Below are positions 54,847 to 61,513 of a stretch of 64,000 nt of DNA, one piece after another (within the stretch, counting starts at the first letter, position 1; each line of letters starts with the position of its first letter). The translations under genes were made by a program, and so were the position numbers. Source of the stretch: Flavobacteriaceae bacterium (GTDB taxonomy: Bacteria; Bacteroidota; Bacteroidia; Flavobacteriales; Flavobacteriaceae); the NCBI GenBank assembly GCA_947456955.1, contig CANGTQ010000008.1, positions 52,657 to 116,656 of the forward strand, written 5' to 3'. The notes beneath the pieces are model-generated. The model was given only the letters and a program-made list of their open reading frames with translations. It did not search any database and was not told where the DNA came from.

Positions 54847-55426
54847 TTTTTGGTAAATTAACTTGAGGAGTTATTTTTTCTTTTGGTTTAAAATCATTCA
54901 AAGTAACCGTGCAAATAATTGGTTGGTTTGACTTGATCAGTTTGTTATCTCCATGATATCCAAAAGCCATGTGCGAAGGAAAAAGGAAAGTTACTTTTTC
55001 ATTTTTTCGCATTAATTTGATTCCATCACGCAATCCCATTAAGATATTTTGTTTATCAACAAGATAAGTTTGTGGACGCAATTCAACTTCTGAATATACC
55101 ACATTTCCTTTTAAATCCATTATTTCATAATCAAATTGAGCCACATCCCCTTTTTTTGGACGAAGCGTATCGTTTTCATTTTTGATTTGATAATGATACC
55201 AATAACCTTTTTTTGATGCTAAGTATTGTATTTTGGGATTACTCTTAATTATAGAATCGATTTTGCCTTCTTCACCGGCGATTAATTTTTTATTTCGTGC
55301 AGCCGATTCTTTCATAAATGTTCCCGATGAACGTGAAATCGGCATTCGAGCCTGTTGCTGCTGTTTACAACTTAGGAAAGTCATAAAAACGACAATAAGC
55401 AAGACTATTTTCGAAAGGTTTTTCAT
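54839..55426 (-). CDS. gldI: Gliding motility lipoprotein GldI (FKBP-type isomerase)
   Basis: This 195-residue lipoprotein has lipobox FLSC (Cys20). An FKBP fold covers about residues 75-180 (GDVAQFDYEIMDLKGNVVYS, ILMGLRDGIKLM, HMAFGYHGDN). In Flavobacterium johnsoniae, GldI is required for gliding and belongs with the type IX secretion machinery, probably folding its outer parts. It lies four bases after the DHH phosphoesterase gene, the arrangement I recall from other flavobacteria. Confidence 0.93.
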   Translation of the reverse strand: MKNLSKIVLLIVVFMTFLSCKQQQQARMPISRSSGTFMKESAARNKKLIAGEEGKIDSIIKSNPKIQYLASKKGYWYHYQIKNENDTLRPKKGDVAQFDYEIMDLKGNVVYSEVELRPQTYLVDKQNILMGLRDGIKLMRKNEKVTFLFPSHMAFGYHGDNKLIKSNQPIICTVTLNDFKPKEKITPQVNLPKNE

Positions 55427-55430
55427 GTTC

Positions 55431-56435
55431 TTAGATAGTTATTTTTGAAATTAATTCTTCAAATTTATTAGTAGTTGCTTTCATGCTTTCGTATGATTTT
55501 CCTCCGGCAGCATTTATATGTCCTCCGCCATTGAAATGCTGTCTGGCAAATTGATTCACATCAAAATTGCCTTGCGAACGTAACGAAATTTTAATGATAT
55601 TTTCGTCACGATGTTCGATAAAAATCGCAGAAAAATGAATTCCTTTTATGCTTAAACCATAGTTTACGATGCCTTCAGTATCGCCTTTTTGATAATGAAA
55701 TTCATCCAATTCTTTTTGCGAAAGTGTAATATAAGAAGTTTTATATTCTGGAAAGACTTTTATATTTTGCAGAGCCCTTCCAAGGAGTTGTAATCTGTTG
55801 GCTGAATTATCATCAAAAAGTGAATTGTGAATCGCGCTATTATTAATGCCTAAATCAATCAAATCAGCAACAATTCTATGTGTTCTACTCGTTGTTGATG
55901 AAAATCGAAACGAACCTGTATCAGTTGTAATTCCGGTATAAATACAAGTTGCTATGGTTTTATCAAGCAGGTCTTTTTTATCCAAATACGAAATCAGATT
56001 ATAAATCATCTCGCAAGTAGAACCAATAGAAGTATCAGAGTAAGTAACCGTTGCATAAATATCTGGCTTTTGATGATGATCAACCATAATCATTGGCGCC
56101 GAAAGTTTATTTAAAACCTGTTCCATTTCACCTGTTCTGTGTAATGCATTGAAATCTAAAGTAAAAACCAGTTCGGCTTCATTCAATATTTTGGCGCCAT
56201 TTTCTTTGTCATTTTCATAAATCAAAACAGTTTCAGAGCCTGGTAACCAAGCAAGGAAATTCGGAAATTCGTTTGGGGAAATCACAATTGGGTTATGATT
56301 CAATTTCAAAAGAAAATGATACAATGCCAATGTAGAACCTATAGCATCACCATCAGGGCTTCTATGTGGAATAATGGCAATTTTTTTTGGTGTTGCCAAT
56401 AAATTTTGAATGGCTAAAACAGCTTCTTTTTTCAT
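55431..56435 (-). CDS. nrnA: DHH-family phosphoesterase, NrnA type
   Basis: This 334-residue enzyme degrades short oligoribonucleotides and may remove the 3' phosphate from PAP. The DHH motifs are present: HRSPDGDAIGST, FTLDFNALHRTG, VDHHQKPD and TDTGSFRF. The DHHA1 domain ends with GGGHINAAGGKS. It heads the minus-strand operon with gldI and the two isomerases. Confidence 0.92.
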   Translation of the reverse strand: MKKEAVLAIQNLLATPKKIAIIPHRSPDGDAIGSTLALYHFLLKLNHNPIVISPNEFPNFLAWLPGSETVLIYENDKENGAKILNEAELVFTLDFNALHRTGEMEQVLNKLSAPMIMVDHHQKPDIYATVTYSDTSIGSTCEMIYNLISYLDKKDLLDKTIATCIYTGITTDTGSFRFSSTTSRTHRIVADLIDLGINNSAIHNSLFDDNSANRLQLLGRALQNIKVFPEYKTSYITLSQKELDEFHYQKGDTEGIVNYGLSIKGIHFSAIFIEHRDENIIKISLRSQGNFDVNQFARQHFNGGGHINAAGGKSYESMKATTNKFEELISKITI

Positions 56436-56495
56436 CGTTGGCGAATGTACTAAAAAATGAAATACAGTTTATACAGATTAAGGAGATTTTAAGTT

Positions 56496-56879
56496 TTATT
56501 TGGAGAGTAAAAGTCCAAACCAAACCGCAAAAAGGCCGAGAAGAATACTCAATGCCATATATCCAAATGCCAATAATGAATTGTTACTTTGAAACAGAGT
56601 TAAATTCTCCATTCCAAATGTGGAGAAAGTAGTATATCCTCCGCAAAAACCTGTCACTAAAAACCATTTTAATTGGCTATCATTTAAATTGTTTTTGGCT
56701 AAAATTCCAATAAATAAACCAATTAAAAAACAACCGATAACATTAGCAATAAATGTTGCCAACGGAAAACTGAATCCCGAAGTTTCGGGACAAAATTTAG
56801 AAACAAAAACCGTTGTCAGATAACGAAGAACGCTTCCGATGGCACCGCCAATGGCTATGTATAGAATTGTTTTTAGCAT
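56496..56879 (-). CDS. crcB: Fluoride channel CrcB/FluC
   Basis: This 127-residue membrane protein has four helices and works as a dual-topology dimer that exports fluoride. The signature GFCGGYTTFSTF carries the fluoride-conducting Phe residues and the central sodium site. Between helices 1 and 2, the segment CPETSGF is encoded by the palindrome TCCCGAAGTTTCGGGA read in frame. No fluoride riboswitch was recognised upstream. Confidence 0.93.
   Translation of the reverse strand: MLKTILYIAIGGAIGSVLRYLTTVFVSKFCPETSGFSFPLATFIANVIGCFLIGLFIGILAKNNLNDSQLKWFLVTGFCGGYTTFSTFGMENLTLFQSNNSLLAFGYMALSILLGLFAVWFGLLLSK
56775..56790. repeat. Palindrome inside crcB
   Basis: TCCCGAAGTTTCGGGA has a perfect 7-base stem. 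The same motif occurs in the idi leader at 3494-3511. Confidence 0.75.
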
Positions 56880-56889
56880 TTTTGATTTA

Positions 56890-56931
56890 GGAATTAGGAA
56901 TTAGGATTAAGGAATTAGGAATTAGGATTAA
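56890..56931. repeat. Six tandem 7-mers (GGAATTA / GGATTAA), upstream of crcB
   Basis: The order is GGAATTA, GGAATTA, GGATTAA, repeated twice exactly (a 21-base repeat). The same unit recurs at 4069-4138. Confidence 0.85.
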
Positions 56932-56976
56932 GGACACGAGCGCAAAGCGCGACTGTATGGAGCGAAGCGGAATAAA

Positions 56977-57777
56977 TTAGGAGTTAGGATTTTTATTTCG
57001 TCTTCCATCTTCAAACTTCCGACTTCCAGCTGGAGTCGATTTTGGCAAACTGGCCTCTTCCGTCTTGCTCGATGGTTCAATTAATTTGTTTAATTGTTTG
57101 ATCTCATCATCGGTTAAATCTCGGTACCTGCCAACATGAATATCGAGAGAAATATTGATGATTCTTGTTCTTTTCAAGGCGGTAACTTCATAGTCAAGAT
57201 ACTCGCTCATTCTTCGAATCTGACGGTTTAAACCTTGTGTCAGGATTATTCTGAAGACAAATTTACTGATTTGTTCTACTTTACATTTTCGGGTAACCGT
57301 ATCCAAAATCGGAACGCCTTTACTCATTTTTTGGATGAAACTGTCCGTGATAGGTTTGTTAACGGTAACTATATATTCTTTTTCGTGATTGTTTCGGGCA
57401 CGCAGAATTTTGTTCACAATATCGCCGTCATCAGTCATGAAAATCAATCCTTCACTCGCTTTGTCCAATCGTCCAATCGGAAAAATCCGCTTTGGATAAT
57501 TAATATAATCCACAATATTATCACGAACACTTTGGTTAGTAGTACATTCAATGCCAACGGGTTTGTTGAACGCCAGATAAATTGGTTTTTCTTTTTTTTC
57601 TCTAACCAATTTTCCGTCCACGCGAACTTCATCATCAACTGAAACTTTTGTACCCATTTCAGGTACGACTCCATTGATTGTAATTCGTCCTTCATCTAAT
57701 AATTTATCAGCTTCACGGCGAGAACAATAGCCCGATTCGGAAAGAAATTTATTGATGCGTGTCTGATTGAGTTCCAT
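56977..57777 (-). CDS. rluF: RluF-like 23S rRNA pseudouridine synthase
   Basis: This 266-residue enzyme isomerises a uridine in 23S rRNA. An S4 RNA-binding domain covers about residues 1-60 ([20 protein letters not shown]). The catalytic motif [18 protein letters not shown] holds the active Asp, and [13 protein letters not shown] is the RsuA-family C-terminal motif. The layout fits RluF more than RluB, but the exact target is not proven. The last 18 residues ([17 protein letters not shown]) are read through five tandem 7-mers and look recently acquired. Confidence 0.9.
   Translation of the reverse strand: MELNQTRINKFLSESGYCSRREADKLLDEGRITINGVVPEMGTKVSVDDEVRVDGKLVREKKEKPIYLAFNKPVGIECTTNQSVRDNIVDYINYPKRIFPIGRLDKASEGLIFMTDDGDIVNKILRARNNHEKEYIVTVNKPITDSFIQKMSKGVPILDTVTRKCKVEQISKFVFRIILTQGLNRQIRRMSEYLDYEVTALKRTRIINISLDIHVGRYRDLTDDEIKQLNKLIEPSSKTEEASLPKSTPAGSRKFEDGRRNKNPNS
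56996..57030. repeat. Five tandem 7-mers (TTCCGAC type) in the rluF tail
   Basis: TTTCGTC, TTCCATC, TTCAAAC, TTCCGAC and TTCCAGC are in register within the 3' end of the coding region. Confidence 0.75.
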
Positions 57778-57846
57778 TGGGCAAATATAAGATAATTTAG
57801 CTCCGTTCAGTTCGGTTTTTCATTCAACTGGCAAAGGATTTGGATT

Positions 57847-57985
57847 TTTTTTTACCACATAGAAACAGAGTTTTTTTAAATTCAATTAAGACGCTTTGCT
57901 TAATTTCAGTAGACAATAGCTATGTTATAAAAATTTATTTTTCTTAATATTATCTTATTTTCTATGTTTCTATGTGGTAAAAAAA
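57847..57985. repeat. MITE-like palindromic element, copy 2 (ACCACATA family)
   Basis: The terminal inverted repeats are perfect over 21 bases: T7 plus ACCACATAGAAACA. It is 139 bases, with AGCTATG at 57918-57924, matching the position in copy 1 at 7852-7981. The rest of the 326-base gap 57778-58103 is AT-rich and shows nothing else. Confidence 0.78.
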
Positions 57986-58103
57986 TATAATTTTAAATCA
58001 GGTTAGAAATAAATTTCATTTTATTGATAAGTCAGTTAATAAATGGTTTCAAAAAAATAAAAAAAAGGTTTTAAAGTAGTAAGATTTTGCTATTTTTACC
58101 CAC

Positions 58104-58976
58104 ATGAATATACAAGGAAAACTTATAATTATTGGTGGTGCTGTTGATAAAGGCAGTTTCACCGAGACGGATTTGGATAAAAATGCAGCAAAGAATTTAA
58201 ACTTTTTTGAAGCAGGTATTTTAAAAAGAATCATTGACGAATCAAAATATAAAACGGCTTCTCGCATTGAAGTAATTACAACCGCTTCTAAAATTCCAAA
58301 AGAAATTGGTCCAGAATATGTAAAAGCACTACACTATTTAGGTGCTGATAATGTTGATGTTTTAAATATTGAGCGTCGCGAACAAGCTATGGATGCTGAA
58401 GTTTTAGATCGTTTGAAAGCTGCAGATGTTGTCATGTTTACTGGTGGCGATCAGTTGCGGTTGACATCTATACTTGGAGGTACTCTATTTCATGACATTT
58501 TATTAGACAAATACCACAATGAAGACTTTGTATATGCAGGAACTTCTGCCGGTGCTGCAGCGGCTTCAAATAATATGATTTATCAAGGAAGTAGTTCTGA
58601 AGCTTTGTTGAAAGGAGAAGTGAAAATTACAAGTGGTTTAGGTTTAATTGACGGTGTGATTATCGATACTCATTTTGTTCAACGTGGCCGAATTGGACGT
58701 TTGTTTCAAGCGGTTGTAGGTAATCCAAAAGTACTGGGAATTGGACTTGGAGAAGATACCGGTTTGTTGATTACGAATAATTCTATGATGGAAGCAATTG
58801 GTTCGGGATTGGTTATTTTGGTTGACGGAAAAGAAATAAAAGACACCAACTTAACGCAAGTTGAATTAGGACAACCAATATCAATTAATCATTTAGTAAC
58901 TCATGTGATGAGCATTAATGATACTTTTGATTTGACTACTTTCAAAATGACTATAAAGTCTTCACAATACGTTTAA
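58104..58976 (+). CDS. cphB: Cyanophycinase
   Basis: This 290-residue serine peptidase of family S51 cuts cyanophycin (multi-L-arginyl-poly-L-aspartate) to beta-Asp-Arg dipeptides. The nucleophile Ser148 is in YAGTSAGAAAAS. Supporting motifs are IIGGAVDKG, MFTGGDQLRL and GIGLGEDTGLLI. No signal peptide is seen, so it is an intracellular type. An isoaspartyl peptidase gene follows. No cyanophycin synthetase gene is in the window. Confidence 0.93.
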   Translation: MNIQGKLIIIGGAVDKGSFTETDLDKNAAKNLNFFEAGILKRIIDESKYKTASRIEVITTASKIPKEIGPEYVKALHYLGADNVDVLNIERREQAMDAEVLDRLKAADVVMFTGGDQLRLTSILGGTLFHDILLDKYHNEDFVYAGTSAGAAAASNNMIYQGSSSEALLKGEVKITSGLGLIDGVIIDTHFVQRGRIGRLFQAVVGNPKVLGIGLGEDTGLLITNNSMMEAIGSGLVILVDGKEIKDTNLTQVELGQPISINHLVTHVMSINDTFDLTTFKMTIKSSQYV

Positions 58977-58979
58977 AAA

Positions 58980-59045
58980 GTTTGTTGTTTATAGTTTGTG
59001 GTTTTTAGTTATAACCATAAACTATAAACCATAAACCATAAACTC
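58980..59045. repeat. Inverted 7-base-period array (ACCATAA type)
   Basis: The right arm (59014-59041) has ACCATAA, ACTATAA, ACCATAA and ACCATAA. The left arm (58980-59013) is made of TTTATAG/TTTGTGG units, its approximate reverse complement. It fills the gap between cphB and the peptidase gene. Confidence 0.8.
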
Positions 59046-59052
59046 TACAACA

Positions 59053-59895
59053 ATGAAAGTTATCATTCACGGCGGATTTTTCTCGGAATCTTCTACTAAT
59101 AACGAAACGAAAGTTGCCAAACAGCAATCGTTGCTTCGTATTGTTAAAGATTCCTTTGACTATTTGAAAACACATACCGCTTTGGAAACGGTGGTTTATG
59201 CCGTTTCACTTTTAGAAGATGATGAGTTATTCAACGCAGGAATTGGTTCTCAAATTCAGGCGGATGGTAAAATCAGGATGAGCGCCTCTTTGATGGATGG
59301 TTCAACTATGAAAATGAGTGGCGTTATCAATATTGAAGAAGTAAAAAATCCGGTGCAAGTTGCCCAAATTTTATTGAATTATGATGATAAAGTTTTGGGA
59401 GGAAGCGGCGCAACCAATTTTGCGAGAGCAAACGGATTTGAACAATTCTCTACCGAAATTCCACAACGACGTTCAGAATATGAAGCTAAATTGGCTGCCA
59501 CTAGAATAGGTACTGTTGGTTGTGTAGCTTTAGATATGAATGGAAAAATAGCAGTTGCGACTTCAACAGGTGGAAAAGGCTTTGAAATTCCGGGAAGAAT
59601 ATCGGATTCGGCAACCGTAGCCGGAAATTATGCTAATGAATTTTGTGGTGTAAGTTTAACCGGTGTCGGTGAAGATATCGTGAGTGGAGCAGTAGCAGCT
59701 AAAATTGTAACTCGTGTTACTGATGGTTTCACTTTAGAAAAAGCATTCGAAAAAACCTTTAATGAACTAAAACCTTTTGATGGTTTTGCGGGTGCAATTG
59801 CTATAGACAACAAAGGAAATATTTATCATCTGGATTCACATCCAAGTATGGTTTTTGCCAGTTTTGATGGAAAAACGGAAGAAGTTTTTAATTAG
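59053..59895 (+). CDS. iaaA: Isoaspartyl peptidase / L-asparaginase (Ntn hydrolase)
   Basis: This 280-residue enzyme is a plant-type asparaginase homolog that self-cleaves to expose Thr154 in ATRIGTVGCVAL. It would hydrolyse the beta-Asp-Arg dipeptides released by cyanophycinase to Asp and Arg. GSGATNFARANGFE and STGGKGFEIPGRISDS are conserved substrate-side segments. It lacks a signal peptide. It follows cphB after a repeat array and is convergent with rplT. Confidence 0.9.
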   Translation: MKVIIHGGFFSESSTNNETKVAKQQSLLRIVKDSFDYLKTHTALETVVYAVSLLEDDELFNAGIGSQIQADGKIRMSASLMDGSTMKMSGVINIEEVKNPVQVAQILLNYDDKVLGGSGATNFARANGFEQFSTEIPQRRSEYEAKLAATRIGTVGCVALDMNGKIAVATSTGGKGFEIPGRISDSATVAGNYANEFCGVSLTGVGEDIVSGAVAAKIVTRVTDGFTLEKAFEKTFNELKPFDGFAGAIAIDNKGNIYHLDSHPSMVFASFDGKTEEVFN

Positions 59896-59938
59896 AATTC
59901 CTTTTCATATTTCCCAAAGAAAACGAAACCTGAATAAT

Positions 59939-60036
59939 AGCCCCGGGTGGAACTGGCTGCCCTGCCTTGTCGGTCGGCAGGCATGCAGCGTGGAAAGCGG
60001 GACGACTGGTTTAAGAAAGACAAACCATGTGCTCCT
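59939..60036 (+). repeat. AGCCC...GTGGAAAGC...GCTCCT element, copy 2, with nested palindrome
   Basis: It begins AGCCCCGGG, contains GCAGCGTGGAAAGCGGGACG and ends GCTCCT. A CCTGCC...GGCAGG palindrome (59961-59981) sits inside it and is absent from copy 1. Confidence 0.65.
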
Positions 60037-60040
60037 AAAT

Positions 60041-60072
60041 AAAAAAATCCCAATCTTTCGAATGGGATTTCT
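60041..60072. terminator. Bidirectional terminator between iaaA and rplT
   Basis: The arms AAATCCCA (60045-60052) and TGGGATTT (60063-60070) are preceded by A-rich sequence and followed by T-rich sequence. Confidence 0.7.
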
Positions 60073-60107
60073 ATATATAAGTAAGTTAAATAAGATTGTA
60101 CAAACGT

Positions 60108-60452
60108 TTATTTTACTTTTTTAAGTACTGCTTTGAAAGCTTCCGGGTGATTCATAGCTAAATCGGCAAGAACTTTACGGTTCAATTCGATTCCGTTAGC
60201 TTTTACTTTACCCATAAACTGTGAATAAGACATTCCCTCTAAACGAGCTCCAGCGTTGATACGTTGAATCCATAAAGCACGGAAATTTCTTTTGTTCACT
60301 TTTCTATCACGGTAAGCGTAGCACATTGCTTTCTCCACCGCATTTTTCGCAACCGTCCAAACGTTTTTACGACGACCAAAGAAACCTTTGGCTTGCTTCA
60401 TTATCTTTTTTCTTCTTGCTCTTTTAGCAACTGAATTTACTGATCTTGGCAT
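60108..60452 (-). CDS. rplT: 50S ribosomal protein L20
   Basis: This 114-residue basic protein is needed early in large-subunit assembly. The pattern [20 protein letters not shown] and [20 protein letters not shown] is diagnostic. In other bacteria it also represses its own operon by binding the mRNA. It is the last gene of thrS-infC-rpmI-rplT. Confidence 0.98.
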   Translation of the reverse strand: MPRSVNSVAKRARRKKIMKQAKGFFGRRKNVWTVAKNAVEKAMCYAYRDRKVNKRNFRALWIQRINAGARLEGMSYSQFMGKVKANGIELNRKVLADLAMNHPEAFKAVLKKVK

Positions 60453-60558
60453 AATTTTTCTGTTTTTTTTGTAGCAGGCGTACCGAATTTAATCAAGGTA
60501 ACTTTGTGGCCATACTCCAAGGTTATTTAAATAATTTTTAACCTAAAGGGTCAAGTTT

Positions 60559-60616
60559 ACAGTTTTTAGTCTCAGTTTTCAGTTGTTACTGCTTACTGTG
60601 ACTGCGACTGAATACT
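60559..60616. repeat. Short-tandem inverted array (TCAGTTT / TTACTGC, about 7-base period)
   Basis: CAGTTTT-type units on the left face TTACTG/GACTG units on the right. It fills part of the gap between rpmI and rplT and touches the rpmI stop. Confidence 0.6.
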
Positions 60617-60812
60617 AGATTATCCTTAATTGTTGTTTGATGCTTTTCTCATCTGTTTTGTGAACCAAAGCAGAGTGCGTTAAAGCTAACTTACGCTTTT
60701 TAGATTTTTTAGTCAGGATGTGACTTTTGAAAGCGTGTTTTCTCTTGATTTTTCCAGAGCCAGTTACTTTGAATCGCTTCTTAGCACTGGATTTTGTTTT
60801 CATTTTAGGCAT
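60615..60812 (-). CDS. rpmI: 50S ribosomal protein L35
   Basis: This 65-residue very basic protein shows [20 protein letters not shown] and the LTKKSKKRK patch of L35. It lies between infC and rplT, the order found in most bacteria. Confidence 0.98.
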
Positions 60813-60859
60813 TTTTTCCTAGTTTATTTAATTTAACTTACTTACTTATTTTGAGTGAA

Positions 60860-60918
60860 AAGCCATTTGCCACTAGCCATTAGTTTTAAAACTTTTGCCT
60901 ATTGGCTATTGCCTAATT
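60860..60918. repeat. Inverted 7-base-period array (GCCATTA / TTGCCTA)
   Basis: The left arm has GCCATTT, GCCACTA and GCCATTA. The right arm has TTGCCTA, TTGGCTA and TTGCCTA. It fills the gap between infC and rpmI and runs into the infC stop. Confidence 0.7.
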
Positions 60919-61477
60919 ACTTTGTTTTCTTCTTCGGAGCAATGAACATTATCATTCTCTTTCCTTCTAAAACTGGCATTGCTTCTACCTTTCCGTATTC
61001 TTCTAAATCTTGTGCCAAACGCAATAATAAAATTTGACCTTGCTCTTTATATATAATCGAACGTCCTTTAAAGAAAACAAATGCTTTCAATTTTGAACCT
61101 TCCTTTAAAAACTTCTCAGCATTTTTTCTTTTAAATTCGTAATCGTGCTCATCTGTCTGAGGACCAAAACGTATTTCTTTTACAACAATTTGTGTAGACT
61201 TTGCTTTAAGTTGTTTGTCTCTCTTTTTTTGCTCGTATATGAATTTTCCATAATCCATTAATTTACAAACCGGAGGAACGGCATTTGGAGAAATTTCTAC
61301 CAAATCTACTTCTTGCTCTTCAGCTAAACGTAGCGCATCGGAGAATTTAAAAACTCCTGGCTCAATGTTTTCTCCTACTAGACGAACTTCTGAAACGCCA
61401 CGAATTAAATCATTTATTCGGTGGGCTGCTACTTTTTCTACTCGAGGTTGATACCCTCTGTTGTTTCTTATTGCTAT
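60917..61477 (-). CDS. infC: Translation initiation factor IF-3, probable ATA start
   Basis: IF-3 binds the 30S subunit and checks initiator tRNA pairing. The C domain is clear ([29 protein letters not shown]). The N domain ([30 protein letters not shown]) is only recovered if the frame is read up to the stop at 61490-61492. In that stretch there is no ATG, GTG or TTG before codon 59. The best start is ATA at 61477, giving 186 residues ([10 protein letters not shown]...). A rare start codon is known for infC (AUU in E. coli), where it allows IF-3 to limit its own synthesis. Confidence 0.9.
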   Translation of the reverse strand: MAIRNNRGYQPRVEKVAAHRINDLIRGVSEVRLVGENIEPGVFKFSDALRLAEEQEVDLVEISPNAVPPVCKLMDYGKFIYEQKKRDKQLKAKSTQIVVKEIRFGPQTDEHDYEFKRKNAEKFLKEGSKLKAFVFFKGRSIIYKEQGQILLLRLAQDLEEYGKVEAMPVLEGKRMIMFIAPKKKTK

Positions 61478-61493
61478 GACTTTATTTTTTTAA

Positions 61494-61509
61494 CCTGTCA
61501 GCCGACAGG
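61494..61509. repeat. GC-rich palindrome between thrS and infC
   Basis: CCTGTCAGCCGACAGG pairs over six bases around AGCC. It lies directly after the thrS stop and could weaken or tune read-through into infC. Confidence 0.65.
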
Positions 61510-61513
61510 CTGG

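Noticed and set aside
56932..56975. Separate gene or tRNA in the GC-rich stretch before the rluF stop
   Set aside because: It is only alternating GCGAAGC/GCGCAAAGCGC units with no cloverleaf or ORF; it looks like another dispersed repeat.
56880..56976. Fluoride riboswitch upstream of crcB
   Set aside because: The gap is made of GGAATTA arrays and a GCGAAGC-rich stretch; I see no fluoride-aptamer-like fold.
60917..61303. Truncated infC
   Set aside because: Reading upstream of the first conventional start restores the full N domain, so the gene is complete with a rare start codon.
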